43,828 nt of DNA, from positions 1-43,828 of the forward strand of contig JALGVT010000023.1 of the NCBI GenBank assembly GCA_025774555.1, in the 5' to 3' direction. This document shows positions 17,545-25,932 of the stretch, piece by piece. Both the position numbers and the translations under genes were made by a program. The DNA comes from a candidate division LCP-89 bacterium. GTDB lineage: Bacteria; Electryoneota; B3-LCP. Position 1 is the first letter of the stretch, and each line of letters starts with the position of its first letter. Below the pieces are notes generated by a model. That model made no database searches, was not told where the DNA came from, and saw only the letters and a list, made by a program, of their open reading frames with translations.

Positions 17545-17630
17545 GTTAATTATTATAATCGGGAACAAATTGTGCGGTCTGCGTTGTTAAAACAACTAAA
17601 GATAGCTACTAAAATTTGTTAAGATATTCC

Positions 17631-17657
17631 TTGACTTATAGCTGTTAAATATATAAT
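17631..17657 (+). promoter_or_regulatory. Promoter candidate for the FN3 protein gene
   Basis: TTGACT and a perfect TATAAT are separated by only 15 bases, shorter than the usual 16-18. They lie about 40 bases before the ATG of the FN3 gene. Confidence 0.4.
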
Positions 17658-17695
17658 TTTACAGGTGATTTAGAAAAATATGTTTCTCAGATAAA

Positions 17696-18094
17696 ATGCG
17701 TCCATTTCTAACAACATTAACTATACTGCTGCTGTTTGCCGCCACGGCATTAGCTCCCAGCATCATCACCGATTTCACAGCGGAGAACGGAGAAGACTAC
17801 GTTCTTTTGACGTGGAATTCCGGAACTGAATCCGGTCTCTCTTTCTACCAGATCGAAAGAAGTCTGGATGGGATTGAATTCCAGGCAATCGGAACGATGA
17901 CGCCACAGGGTAGTAATTCGTCATACGAGTACGAGGACCACGATCTGTATAAAATGACATCGCGTACTTACTTCTACCGAATAAATGCTACAATGACCAA
18001 CGGTTCTTCGAACTATAGCTCGGTTGCTCAGGTAACATTGTCTTTTTCCGGCATCCAGCAAACCTGGGGTTCGATTAAATCGTTATTCAGATAA
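17696..18094 (+). CDS. Small exported fibronectin type III-like domain protein
   Basis: 132 residues. A signal peptide (TTLTILLLFAATALA) is followed by one fibronectin type III-like domain: ITDFTAENGEDYVLLTWNSGTE, FYQIERSLDGIEFQAIGTM, and TYFYRINATMTNGSSNYSSVAQVTL. There is no sorting domain or lipobox. Single FN3 domains of this kind often sit in larger FCB surface proteins; here one stands alone. It could be a secreted adhesin or an accessory of a surface complex; the role is unknown. The gene is monocistronic with its own terminator. Confidence 0.65.
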   Translation: MRPFLTTLTILLLFAATALAPSIITDFTAENGEDYVLLTWNSGTESGLSFYQIERSLDGIEFQAIGTMTPQGSNSSYEYEDHDLYKMTSRTYFYRINATMTNGSSNYSSVAQVTLSFSGIQQTWGSIKSLFR

Positions 18095-18112
18095 TTGACA
18101 CTGCTTTACATC

Positions 18113-18138
18113 AGCGGCGCTTGCGCCGCTTTTTTTTT
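18113..18138 (+). terminator. Rho-independent terminator of the FN3 gene
   Basis: A perfect 8-bp stem, AGCGGCGC (18113-18120) with GCGCCGCT (18123-18130), is followed by eight T. Confidence 0.9.
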
Positions 18139-18200
18139 GCATAAATATACCATCTATAATTGAAATAATCAACCTTAAATTATGGCAACTACCAATTGAG

Positions 18201-19487
18201 TCACTTGAGGTATAACATTTCCCCGTATGTGGAGTTATCCTCTGAAGTAATACGGTAAATAAGTATACCGCTGCCAACAAACTCCGGCGGAGAAAAAAGC
18301 GTTCGATGCTCACCGGGGAAGAGAGTTCCCAGTTGCCGTATAAGTATCATCCGTCCTGTTACGTCGAAAACTTCCAGGTTGACATCAGCAGGTTTTTCCA
18401 CGAAGAACCCTATACTGGTAGAGGTGTTGAACGGATTGGGAAAATTCCAGGTTAGATGGCAGGTAATCTCCAGTCCCGGTTCCGGTTTTACCGCAGGCGG
18501 AGGTTCCCAGACCGCCAATACCGCAGGACCATCTCCCACCTGATAACTGTTGATAACATTGCCGCTGCTGTCAATTTCAACCACTTCATCGGTTGGAAAG
18601 CAGCTAATAAAGATATGATCGGATTGGGAAATACACAGACCCATCGCGGCAGACGGCACAATTATAGGATTCAGATCTCCACGTAGAATTTCATACGAAA
18701 TACCATCGTAGGAAAGCACAGATCCGTTTCCTTCCCACCCACCGGCGCCGAGATAGGCAATACCACCGGAGGAAAACGCCAGGGACCATGGCGTCCCGCC
18801 TATGGGGATTGATTCCTGAACGGTCATCGAGGCAATATCGATGATGTCAATTTGCCCGGTTATGTCGTTGTAATCACCTGTACATACGACGTGCAAATTA
18901 CCTTCAGGTCCCAGTTTTAAAACCTGCGGATTTATTCCCACTTCCATCGAATCGAGTAATTCCAGATCGGGCAGCGAATAAGCATAGACAAAACCGGGTC
19001 CAAACTGCGAAGAACTTATAAAGTTGACGTCTGAAACAAAGAGAATATCGTCTGAGATACAAATTCCTTCCAAACTGCTTCCCACTTGAAAACTGCCGGT
19101 TTCCTGCCCTGATTCAAGATCGAGAATCGAAACGTTTCCAGTCAGGAAATTGGTTACGAAGACTCTGTTTTCGTCATAAAGTGCGATCGCCCATGGATTC
19201 ATTCCCTGGTAAATCTCAATTGTGCTGATAGTAGCAGGAGTATTCAAGTCGATGAGTTGCACATGGTTGGAGAGGGAATTTACGACATAGGCTGTAGTCC
19301 CTTCAATGACCAGGTCATTTGGCGCAGAGCCTAAAGTCAAGGCATTAGTTTCGACCATGCCGGTTGCAAGATCAATTTTTGACAACGTTTCGCTGAGGTT
19401 ATTAGCCACCCATACAATGGAATTCGTTTGAGCTGAAACTCGGCACAAACCTGCGGTTAACGCTACAATTATCAATAGACGCTTCAC
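18201..19487 (-). CDS. YVTN beta-propeller protein with T9SS-type C-terminal sorting domain (BtuG-like candidate)
   Basis: 428 residues from a GTG start with GGGA upstream. A signal peptide (LLIIVALTAGLCRVSA) precedes about seven YVTN/YncE-like blades, seen as repeats such as WVANNLSETLSKIDLATGMV, YVVNSLSNHVQLIDL and FVTNFLTGNVSILDLESG. From about residue 340 a Por/FlgD-like sorting domain begins at WNFPNPFNTSTSIGF, continues through LEVFDVTGRMI and ends GEMLYLK. It is the last gene of the cobalamin-riboswitch operon, 16 bases after the TonB-dependent receptor. BtuG of Bacteroides is a surface beta-propeller that binds B12 and caps BtuB; position and fold suggest a similar role here, as an inference. 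Confidence 0.78.
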   Translation of the reverse strand: MKRLLIIVALTAGLCRVSAQTNSIVWVANNLSETLSKIDLATGMVETNALTLGSAPNDLVIEGTTAYVVNSLSNHVQLIDLNTPATISTIEIYQGMNPWAIALYDENRVFVTNFLTGNVSILDLESGQETGSFQVGSSLEGICISDDILFVSDVNFISSSQFGPGFVYAYSLPDLELLDSMEVGINPQVLKLGPEGNLHVVCTGDYNDITGQIDIIDIASMTVQESIPIGGTPWSLAFSSGGIAYLGAGGWEGNGSVLSYDGISYEILRGDLNPIIVPSAAMGLCISQSDHIFISCFPTDEVVEIDSSGNVINSYQVGDGPAVLAVWEPPPAVKPEPGLEITCHLTWNFPNPFNTSTSIGFFVEKPADVNLEVFDVTGRMILIRQLGTLFPGEHRTLFSPPEFVGSGILIYRITSEDNSTYGEMLYLK

Positions 19488-19503
19488 TATTATCCCATTT
19501 TAA

Positions 19504-21717
19504 TCAATGTTCGAAGCTGACAGAGAACCAATATTCACGCAGTACGACCGGCGCTCCAGCTATAATGCGGTAGTTTTCGTCAAAGATATTGTTCACTCTG
19601 GCGTTCAGTATCAGGATAGATTTCGATGACTTCAGTTTAATTTCCCAGGAGACGCCTCCATCCCAGACTTTGTAAGGGGAGAGCGATTTCGTGTTTGCCT
19701 CGGTGGTATAGCGGCGGTCCATCCAGCGAGCCGATAGATCGAATGAAAGCGACCGGACGTATTGCCGCAAAGCGAAAGTCGAGCTGTTTTCAGGTCGATA
19801 GGTCAGCATTTTCCCGTCAGTGTTCGGTTCTCCCGATGTATTTAAGGCACGCATCCATCGGTGCGACAGAGACAACTCAGTCCTGAAAGGACCGTCCCCC
19901 GTATTCCCTCGAAGCGTGTATTCTGTGCCATATATCCAGGCTTCGTAGATATTCAGCGGTTTCCAATGATTATCAAAATCGAGACGCCAATAGATCAGGT
20001 CTCTAACTTCCCGGTTGAAATAGGCAATCCCCAATTCAGCAAAGCTGCACCCAAGCCGGATGGAGAGTTCCTCGTTCCAACTGCGCTCAGGTTTGAGATT
20101 CGGATTTCCTTCCGCTTGCAGATCTTCCTGCCAGAAAAGTGAATTGAACGAAGGCAGACGATATGCTCCGGCAAATTCGCCGTGGAGCGCCCAGTATATT
20201 CGGCTGCCGCCACCGATTTCCAGACCGAGCCTCGGGTGTACGAACGCCTGTTCATCTCTGTAAAGATCGGCGCGAACGCCCGTGAATAAACCCGTTCTGA
20301 AAGGGAAGTTCATCTCCTTAAATGGGTCGCCGGACAGTTGATAATAACCGTATTCATGGAGTCGTTCTGCATAACCGCCAGTTAGATCGCCAGACCAGAG
20401 CCGTTCAAATCGCACACCCGCGCCGAAATGGACGTTCTGCCAGTGTGAAACTGTCCGATGCCATGACAGTTTGGCGTTGTAAGCCTCCCCGGTGAGTTCA
20501 GACTTATCGTAGAGCAATGGAAAGGACTCTCCGTAGTCGGTTGTGGTAACCTGCTTATAATTCTCAATGCTGACGTGCATTTCCGGGCGAAACCATGATG
20601 AGTCTTCACTGACGGTCAGAAAAAGCTCCTGACGGTCATCTTCCGTAGTTGACTCGTGTTCCAGTATCGGCTCGGGAAGGTAATCGGGATTATGCCGGAA
20701 AAGCATCGTTTTTCTGAACCCAAAACTAAAGATGCTATCGGGATTCAATTTGACCGTGATGAAATCCCGCCGGTAATCGGCGTTCTTGCGGGTGAAAGCG
20801 CTGCCCAGATTGCGAGTGAATAGATCGAGTCCGTCATCCGGCACAATTTGATAACGGTATTCACCGGAAGATTCTCGATGTTCAATCACACTTAGTATGT
20901 CCCACCCTCCTACAGCCCGCCCGAAAGTGGCAGAAGCCTGCCTCTCGCCATACTGTGAGAATCCTGCTTCAAGGCGAACCTTATTAAAGCCCGGCTTCAA
21001 AGTGATGATGTTGATTACACCGCCAATGGCGTTCGCTCCCAGACTTGACGGCGCCTGTGGATAGACTTCGATCCTCTGCACTTCCGTCAAACTTATCTGC
21101 GCCAGATCAGCCGTGGCATTGGAGGCTTCATTCAGAGGAACTCCATCGAGCAAAACGAGCACCTGATCGGAAGCGCTGCCGCGCAAGGTTACCGTCTTTC
21201 TGCTACCGGGAGCGCCGTCAGAGGATATTACCGCCAAACCCTCCCGCTCTAAAACTGTCGCAATGTCGTTAGCTTTCGATTTACGCAGGACGTTACTACT
21301 GATGACATGTCCCCCTGAGAAGACGCCTTCAGTTGGCACAGCATCTGATTGAACGGTTACTCTTGGCAATTCGATAGGATGCGAAGCTAACCGAATGGTC
21401 ACATTTGAAGTCATTTCGGAGGTTACAACAATAGTGGTTGTTTCATCCGGCTGATAACCGACATGGGAGACAGCTATTTCATAGACGCCGGGTTGAAGCG
21501 AACCAAACGAGAAACGCCCCAGTTCATCTGCAACGGTCCAGTGAGGCGTTCTTGAAATTGTGACATAAGCGTCAGCTAAAGGAAGTCCATCCACGGTATC
21601 TACAATCCTGCCTTCTATGCTCGCAGTACCCTCGGCGTGTGCCGTTTGAGACGTTATACAGGCAACGAACAGCAGCAACACAGCTGATATCAGTATCTTA
21701 TGAGAATAGAATCGCAT
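19504..21717 (-). CDS. btuB: TonB-dependent receptor, probable cobalamin transporter BtuB-like
   Basis: The ATG at 21717 overlaps the upstream stop codon (TGATG) and opens a signal peptide (HKILISAVLLLFVACITSQTAHA), giving 737 residues. Next comes a carboxypeptidase-regulatory-like beta domain (about 30-110, IEGRIVDTVDGLPLADAYVTI), then the plug (about 120-240, VTLRGSASDQVLVLLDGVPLNE and GANAIGGVINIITLKPG), then the 22-strand barrel ending NIFDENYRIIAGAPVVLREYWFSVSFEH. It imports a ligand across the outer membrane with TonB energy. Cobalamin as ligand is inferred from the riboswitch that controls the operon. Neighbours are a degenerate-plug barrel upstream and a beta-propeller downstream. Confidence 0.85.
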   Translation of the reverse strand: MRFYSHKILISAVLLLFVACITSQTAHAEGTASIEGRIVDTVDGLPLADAYVTISRTPHWTVADELGRFSFGSLQPGVYEIAVSHVGYQPDETTTIVVTSEMTSNVTIRLASHPIELPRVTVQSDAVPTEGVFSGGHVISSNVLRKSKANDIATVLEREGLAVISSDGAPGSRKTVTLRGSASDQVLVLLDGVPLNEASNATADLAQISLTEVQRIEVYPQAPSSLGANAIGGVINIITLKPGFNKVRLEAGFSQYGERQASATFGRAVGGWDILSVIEHRESSGEYRYQIVPDDGLDLFTRNLGSAFTRKNADYRRDFITVKLNPDSIFSFGFRKTMLFRHNPDYLPEPILEHESTTEDDRQELFLTVSEDSSWFRPEMHVSIENYKQVTTTDYGESFPLLYDKSELTGEAYNAKLSWHRTVSHWQNVHFGAGVRFERLWSGDLTGGYAERLHEYGYYQLSGDPFKEMNFPFRTGLFTGVRADLYRDEQAFVHPRLGLEIGGGSRIYWALHGEFAGAYRLPSFNSLFWQEDLQAEGNPNLKPERSWNEELSIRLGCSFAELGIAYFNREVRDLIYWRLDFDNHWKPLNIYEAWIYGTEYTLRGNTGDGPFRTELSLSHRWMRALNTSGEPNTDGKMLTYRPENSSTFALRQYVRSLSFDLSARWMDRRYTTEANTKSLSPYKVWDGGVSWEIKLKSSKSILILNARVNNIFDENYRIIAGAPVVLREYWFSVSFEH

Positions 21718-23546
21718 CAGTCTATGAAATTCCAGGAGATTCCCCAAACCTCTTCCTTGTGCATGGCAAGATATCCGGGAAGGAATTCATACTCTTCATC
21801 GAACATATTATCTATCCCCCAGTACACGCGAAAACCGTAAAGCCTGGCGCTTATTCTTCCTGAGATAACCAAAGCGTCTCCGGCTGTTTCCCAGCCGCCA
21901 GGAATCGGCATGTGCCGTTTTCCCCAGTAGTTTTCCCAGAGCCTGAAACGCAAATCGAGGTTGTCATTAAACAGTATCAGTTTGTACTGCACCCAGGAGT
22001 GCAGCATCACCTCAGGCGTTAACCTCTGTTGATCCGTGTCAAGCGGAAGATACGATCCCGTGCCCCCCAATTCAATATTTCGCATAGGATGCATTATAAG
22101 CCATCCCAGAGCACCGTGAGCATCACTGTTCTCAGCATTGAACGGGACGATGAAATCACCCTGTTTGCGCCAGCAAATCGGGTCTTCCATCTGAAATCTG
22201 CAGTAAGCCAGACTGCCTTCGAAGAGGTTTTTTGATATTTTTCCGCCAACGAATCCTGACAATACCTGCTCGTTCTTTAAATCATCAGCTCCGTGCACCG
22301 GCAGATCAGGTTGTTGGTAGAAAACCGGATCGTATGGAAGATAGTGTTCTCCCGGTTCATAATCCGCTGAGGTCTCAAAGCGTGAAGGAAAACGCTGTTG
22401 CTGCGACATTCCGCAGAAGAGCGCTGATTCCTCCGTCAGTTCGCCTGTGAATCTTGCTGCAAAATCACTTTTAGGGTCGAAATCATCGGATACGCCCATT
22501 CCAACGGCAGATTCGATGAAAAGCGGATTCGCCAACTGCCATCCTATATTTATTTTTGCATCTCCAAAAGAGGTGGTACTCCAGCCCATGCCCTTCAATT
22601 TCCAGCGAGCATAGGACCCGTTAAGCCCGAGCTTCCAAGAGATCTGTCCGAAAGAAAGCGCCTTCGAAGCGTTAATTCCGATCTCGTCCCAACTGTCAGC
22701 ATTACCGCCTCCATAGGTTTCCCTCTGCTGGATGGCGTAACTTTGGAAAATATAGTTGTGCCAGTGCAGTACGAGATCACTCTCATATCTCTCCGTGTTA
22801 TGATTGACGTCACCATAAGGAACTTCAGCTTTACGTCGATTCTGCATGATCCCCCACCAACCCCACAATCCTGACGAGTCTTGCTTTGCGAAGGTGGAAT
22901 CCCACCAGACCGCCTCCGCCCTCAGGTTTAATCCGTAGCTTTCACTGTGTGGAAGCCGTCCATTATACGTGGCTATTCTTCCCCCGCCATTCAAACGCAC
23001 GCTGGGGATGACCTTCTCAGCTATGTCAAAATCTACATAACCCAGCCGATAGTAGCCGTCCCGCGTCGCCAACCTGCTGGACGGAGGCTCGCTCTGCAGG
23101 ACTCGCAATCCTGCATCGACGGATAGGGCAGCGCCGTTTGAAGAAAAAGGGCTGTAAGAAAGGCTGGTCACCGATCCCGGCGGAACCCAGTTCAGTTCTG
23201 GCGATCCGAGTAGATGATCATCCATTTTCCTCTCTCTGTAGTTCAGGGTCATAATCCAAGAAGGGAGTCCCATGAACCGCCCGCGCATCGGTTGACCGAA
23301 ACCGCCCTGATCCAGCGGGTAATAACCCGGCATGGGGATCAACCAGTCAGCAAATTGTACTCTTTCGTGATCTTCCAATTCATCACCGTCCAGATCGAAT
23401 GATAAATCTGCCTTCGAGGATTCGGATGACAGACTGTCGATTGGCGATTCTGCGAACGAGATGGCTGATAAATTAAGCAGAGGAATTAGCGCTAACACGA
23501 CAAATGTGCAGATTCTGATTTGTTTCTCTTCCGGGGAATGGTTCAC
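21717..23546 (-). CDS. Outer-membrane beta-barrel with degenerate TonB-receptor plug, B12-regulated
   Basis: 609 residues from a GTG inside a four-base overlap with the ECF gene, with GGAG seven bases upstream. A signal peptide ends near ISFAES. Residues about 80-150 look like the second half of a plug: QPMRGR, LNYRERKMDD in place of LLDGRPxND, and SPELNWVPPGSVTSL in place of DLNxIPxxSIExIE. The GGVINI motif and the first half of the plug are missing. The rest is a barrel, ending IDNMFDEEYEFLPGYLAMHKEEVWGISWNFID, the typical end of a TonB-dependent receptor. It may be a partner pore or a B12-related transporter that has lost normal gating. The function is inferred from the operon only. Confidence 0.68.
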   Translation of the reverse strand: MNHSPEEKQIRICTFVVLALIPLLNLSAISFAESPIDSLSSESSKADLSFDLDGDELEDHERVQFADWLIPMPGYYPLDQGGFGQPMRGRFMGLPSWIMTLNYRERKMDDHLLGSPELNWVPPGSVTSLSYSPFSSNGAALSVDAGLRVLQSEPPSSRLATRDGYYRLGYVDFDIAEKVIPSVRLNGGGRIATYNGRLPHSESYGLNLRAEAVWWDSTFAKQDSSGLWGWWGIMQNRRKAEVPYGDVNHNTERYESDLVLHWHNYIFQSYAIQQRETYGGGNADSWDEIGINASKALSFGQISWKLGLNGSYARWKLKGMGWSTTSFGDAKINIGWQLANPLFIESAVGMGVSDDFDPKSDFAARFTGELTEESALFCGMSQQQRFPSRFETSADYEPGEHYLPYDPVFYQQPDLPVHGADDLKNEQVLSGFVGGKISKNLFEGSLAYCRFQMEDPICWRKQGDFIVPFNAENSDAHGALGWLIMHPMRNIELGGTGSYLPLDTDQQRLTPEVMLHSWVQYKLILFNDNLDLRFRLWENYWGKRHMPIPGGWETAGDALVISGRISARLYGFRVYWGIDNMFDEEYEFLPGYLAMHKEEVWGISWNFID

Positions 23547-24100
23547 GTGGTTCTCCAGGTTTTAAGGCGACCGATGAGAACAGGTACAACTAAAGCGAAT
23601 ATTGCCGCATTTGTGATTATATGGAAAATGGAAAATATAAGACCAGCCAGTAGATAGAGATGAAGCGGCTGATTCACGATACCTGCGATAAACAGGAAAG
23701 ACAGATTTGTTAAAATGTCGTAAACGAGTGTTAAAGCGGCGCCGGTTACCCCCAGGATAAAGTGTCTAATCCAGCTTTTTTTTATAAAAAAGTGAACCTT
23801 ACACAATTTTTCCCCCATTAAGCCGCCTATATATCCGACAAGAGACATGGAGATGACCTGAGCGATCAAGAGGGGAGGAAGCGGCGCTCCCATCGAATTA
23901 AACAATGAAAAAATAGTTTCGGCGGTAAATCCGATAAAAAGCCCGTACAATGGCCCCATCAGTACGCCAGAAAGAAAGATACTCGCCGTTATCATTTCCA
24001 GGTTAGGAATGAATATAAATAAATAACCCAAAACGATGCAAACGGCGATCAGCATGGCGGCACGGGTCATCTTCTGTGTAGATTTCAACGATTTCTCCAT
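23543..24100 (-). CDS. ECF transporter S component, probable vitamin B12 (precursor) importer
   Basis: About 185 residues, almost wholly hydrophobic, with about six membrane segments (AAMLIAVCIVLGYLF, ITASIFLSGVLMGPLYGLFIGF, LIAQVISMSLVGYIGGLMGE, HFILGVTGAALTLVYDIL, LYLLAGLIFSIFHIITNAAIFALVV). This is the pattern of energy-coupling-factor substrate-binding subunits, which use a shared EcfAA'T motor encoded elsewhere. The riboswitch points to cobalamin or a precursor. The ATG at 24100 directly abuts the terminator T-tract. A TTG at 24088, preceded by GGAG with six bases between, is a good alternative start. Longer readings from further upstream would translate the riboswitch and are unlikely. 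Confidence 0.8.
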   Translation of the reverse strand: MEKSLKSTQKMTRAAMLIAVCIVLGYLFIFIPNLEMITASIFLSGVLMGPLYGLFIGFTAETIFSLFNSMGAPLPPLLIAQVISMSLVGYIGGLMGEKLCKVHFFIKKSWIRHFILGVTGAALTLVYDILTNLSFLFIAGIVNQPLHLYLLAGLIFSIFHIITNAAIFALVVPVLIGRLKTWRTT

Positions 24101-24124
24101 AAAAAAAGAGCCGCTCGCGGCTCT
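24101..24124 (-). terminator. Terminator of the cobalamin riboswitch expression platform
   Basis: AGAGCCGC and GCGGCTCT form an 8-bp stem (24107-24114 with 24117-24124), followed on the minus strand by seven T that run straight into the ECF gene start. It should form when cobalamin binds the aptamer and stop transcription of the uptake operon. Confidence 0.82.
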
Positions 24125-24187
24125 GACCAATAGTTTCCCCGGCGCTCCGGGGAGAATATTGAGGCGCCTTCCCACGAGGCATTACTA

Positions 24188-24285
24188 AATCCGGCAAGGT
24201 GTCTGACTTACGCCTGTTTAGCAGACGATCACAGTTGCGGGGCAGCGACGGACTTGCACCGTCTTCCCTTTATTATCACCGAATT
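24188..24285 (-). promoter_or_regulatory. Cobalamin riboswitch aptamer
   Basis: On the minus strand the conserved core is present in order: GGTGATAATAAAGGGAA, GACGGTGCAAGTCCGTC (P-stem with loop), GCTGCCCCGCAACTGTGA (the B12-box core), then AAGTCAGACACCTTGCC. The closing P1 helix pairs AATTCGG with CCGGATT at the two ends. A CCCCGG/CCGGGG hairpin (24137-24152) and a terminator lie between the aptamer and the ECF gene. It begins 16 bases after the rplS stop codon, with no terminator visible between them, so the operon may also receive readthrough from the ribosomal genes. Confidence 0.93.
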
Positions 24286-24301
24286 ATATTTATCCGTTTG
24301 A

Positions 24302-24649
24302 TTACCTGGTAGTTTTCTCCTTAATTCTGGCAGCTTTTCCACTCAGTTTGCTCAGGTAGAAGAGTTTGGCTCGCCTGACTTTACCTATACGGATCGGTTC
24401 GATCTTAGCCACGCGAGGTGAATGCAGAGGGAACACACGTTCAACGCCAATACCGGCTGAAACTTTCCGCACTTTAAAGGACGCGTTGACACCTTCTCCG
24501 CTCCGCTCAATTACAATACCCTGGAATATCTGGATACGTTCTTTTTCACCTTCGATGACACGCACATGGACTTTGACCGTATCTCCAGCTTTGAACTCAG
24601 GGATATCGGTCTTTAATTGTTCAGAAGTAACTAAATGAAGTTGCTGCAT
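24302..24649 (-). CDS. rplS: 50S ribosomal protein L19 (bL19)
   Basis: 115 residues, the usual length. Family motifs are [46 protein letters not shown] and [22 protein letters not shown]. It binds at the interface of the two ribosomal subunits. It is the last ribosomal gene of the ffh-rpsP-khpA-rimM-trmD-rplS group, 16 bases after trmD. The B12 riboswitch follows directly. Confidence 0.97.
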   Translation of the reverse strand: MQQLHLVTSEQLKTDIPEFKAGDTVKVHVRVIEGEKERIQIFQGIVIERSGEGVNASFKVRKVSAGIGVERVFPLHSPRVAKIEPIRIGKVRRAKLFYLSKLSGKAARIKEKTTR

Positions 24650-24665
24650 TTTCTATCTCACTATC

Positions 24666-25376
24666 CTATTTTTCTTCAGCAGGTACGTTTTTAATGAATT
24701 GTTTCCACAGATCGGGTCTGCGGGTTCGTGTGATTTCAAACGATTTTTCCCGGCGCCAGTCTGCAATTTTCGCATGATCTCCCGAAAGTAGTATATCGGG
24801 AACATTTAAGCTGCGATATTCTTCCGGACGTGTGTATAAAGGACCTTCGAGGAGTCCTTTATAATGGCTGTCTGAGGTTGCGGATTCTATGTCGTTGATC
24901 ACTCCGGGGATCAATCTTGTAATCCCTTCGAGCGTTACCATCGCCGGTAATTCACCACCGGACAGAACGAAATCCCCTATTGAGATTTCGCAATCGACTA
25001 AATTATCCAATACCCGTTGATCTACGCCCTTATATCTACCACAGATAAAAATCAGGTTCTCTGCTTCACACAGTTCGTTCAGCGTACTCTGCCGAAGTAG
25101 TTTACCGGAAGGGCTGAAATATACAACCAGAGGCTTTGAATTTCGGTCCTGTAAAAGATCATCCAGAGCCTCAAAGATCGGCTCGGGTTTAAGAATCATG
25201 CCCGGTCCACCACCGAAAGGCGTATCATCCACCTGCTGGTGTTTGCTTCTAGCCCAGGATCTTAGATTCCATATATGCAGATCAAGGCATCCGTTTAAAA
25301 GAGCTCTCTTTATTAGCGTTTCTTCTTTGAAACCGTCAAAAAGACGCGGGAATAGAGTTAATATATCAACTCGCAT
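24666..25376 (-). CDS. trmD: tRNA (guanine-37-N1)-methyltransferase
   Basis: 236 residues of the SPOUT class, the usual length. Motifs: VDILTLFPRLFDGF at the N-terminus, DDTPFGGGPGMILKPEP, LIFICGRYKGVDQRV, and the trefoil-knot segment EISIGDFVLSGGELPAMVTLEGITRLIPGV. It methylates G37 of tRNAs that read CNN codons, which prevents +1 frameshifting, using S-adenosylmethionine. It lies between rimM and rplS in the conserved order. Confidence 0.97.
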   Translation of the reverse strand: MRVDILTLFPRLFDGFKEETLIKRALLNGCLDLHIWNLRSWARSKHQQVDDTPFGGGPGMILKPEPIFEALDDLLQDRNSKPLVVYFSPSGKLLRQSTLNELCEAENLIFICGRYKGVDQRVLDNLVDCEISIGDFVLSGGELPAMVTLEGITRLIPGVINDIESATSDSHYKGLLEGPLYTRPEEYRSLNVPDILLSGDHAKIADWRREKSFEITRTRRPDLWKQFIKNVPAEEK

Positions 25377-25394
25377 GATGTGACTGGTTAGATT

Positions 25395-25919
25395 CTATTC
25401 CAGATATCTAAGACCTTCAATAAGGTCGATCGTAATAATTCTATTGTCAATATCGATGTTCTTTACGAAATTCTTAACAGCGGGAATTAAAATCTCTTTA
25501 TCACCATCAATCACCTGATAAACATGATTAGCAGTATGTTCGAGTATGTCCTTCAGAATGCCCAGCTTTTCGCCATCGGGTGTGACCACCTTCATCCCGA
25601 TCATGTCACTAATGAAATACTCCCCCTCATCGAGGGTTGGGAGTTGACTGCTATTAATGAATAAAGGTCGTTTCAGCAGGCGCTCAACGTCATCGATGTG
25701 ATCAATTCCATGAAATTTCACTGCGACATATTTAGGCGCAGTGCGAATACGCTCGACGTTCAACTCCTCTATCTCACCTGAATCTGCTTTTACAAAGAAC
25801 GATTTGTACCTCTCCAGGTCTTCAGGTTTTTGGGTCAACGTATAAACTCTAAGTTCACCCTTTAATCCCTGTGCTTTTACAATTCTGGCAACCTCAATCA
25901 GCGAGCCGTCGAAATTCAT
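25395..25919 (-). CDS. rimM: 16S rRNA processing protein RimM
   Basis: 174 residues. The N-terminal RimM barrel has VARIVKAQGLKGELRVYTLTQ, and the C-terminal PRC-barrel has GEYFISDMIGMKVVTPDGEKLGILKDI with the ILIPAVKNFVKNIDIDNRII ending. It assists maturation of the 30S head by binding uS19. It sits between khpA and trmD, in the standard order, with a 13-base gap to khpA. Confidence 0.95.
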   Translation of the reverse strand: MNFDGSLIEVARIVKAQGLKGELRVYTLTQKPEDLERYKSFFVKADSGEIEELNVERIRTAPKYVAVKFHGIDHIDDVERLLKRPLFINSSQLPTLDEGEYFISDMIGMKVVTPDGEKLGILKDILEHTANHVYQVIDGDKEILIPAVKNFVKNIDIDNRIITIDLIEGLRYLE

Positions 25920-25932
25920 CTACAACAACCGT

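Noticed and set aside
24003..24197. A 64-residue frame across the riboswitch region
   Set aside because: It overlaps the aptamer end, the terminator and the ECF gene in another frame. The riboswitch explains these bases.
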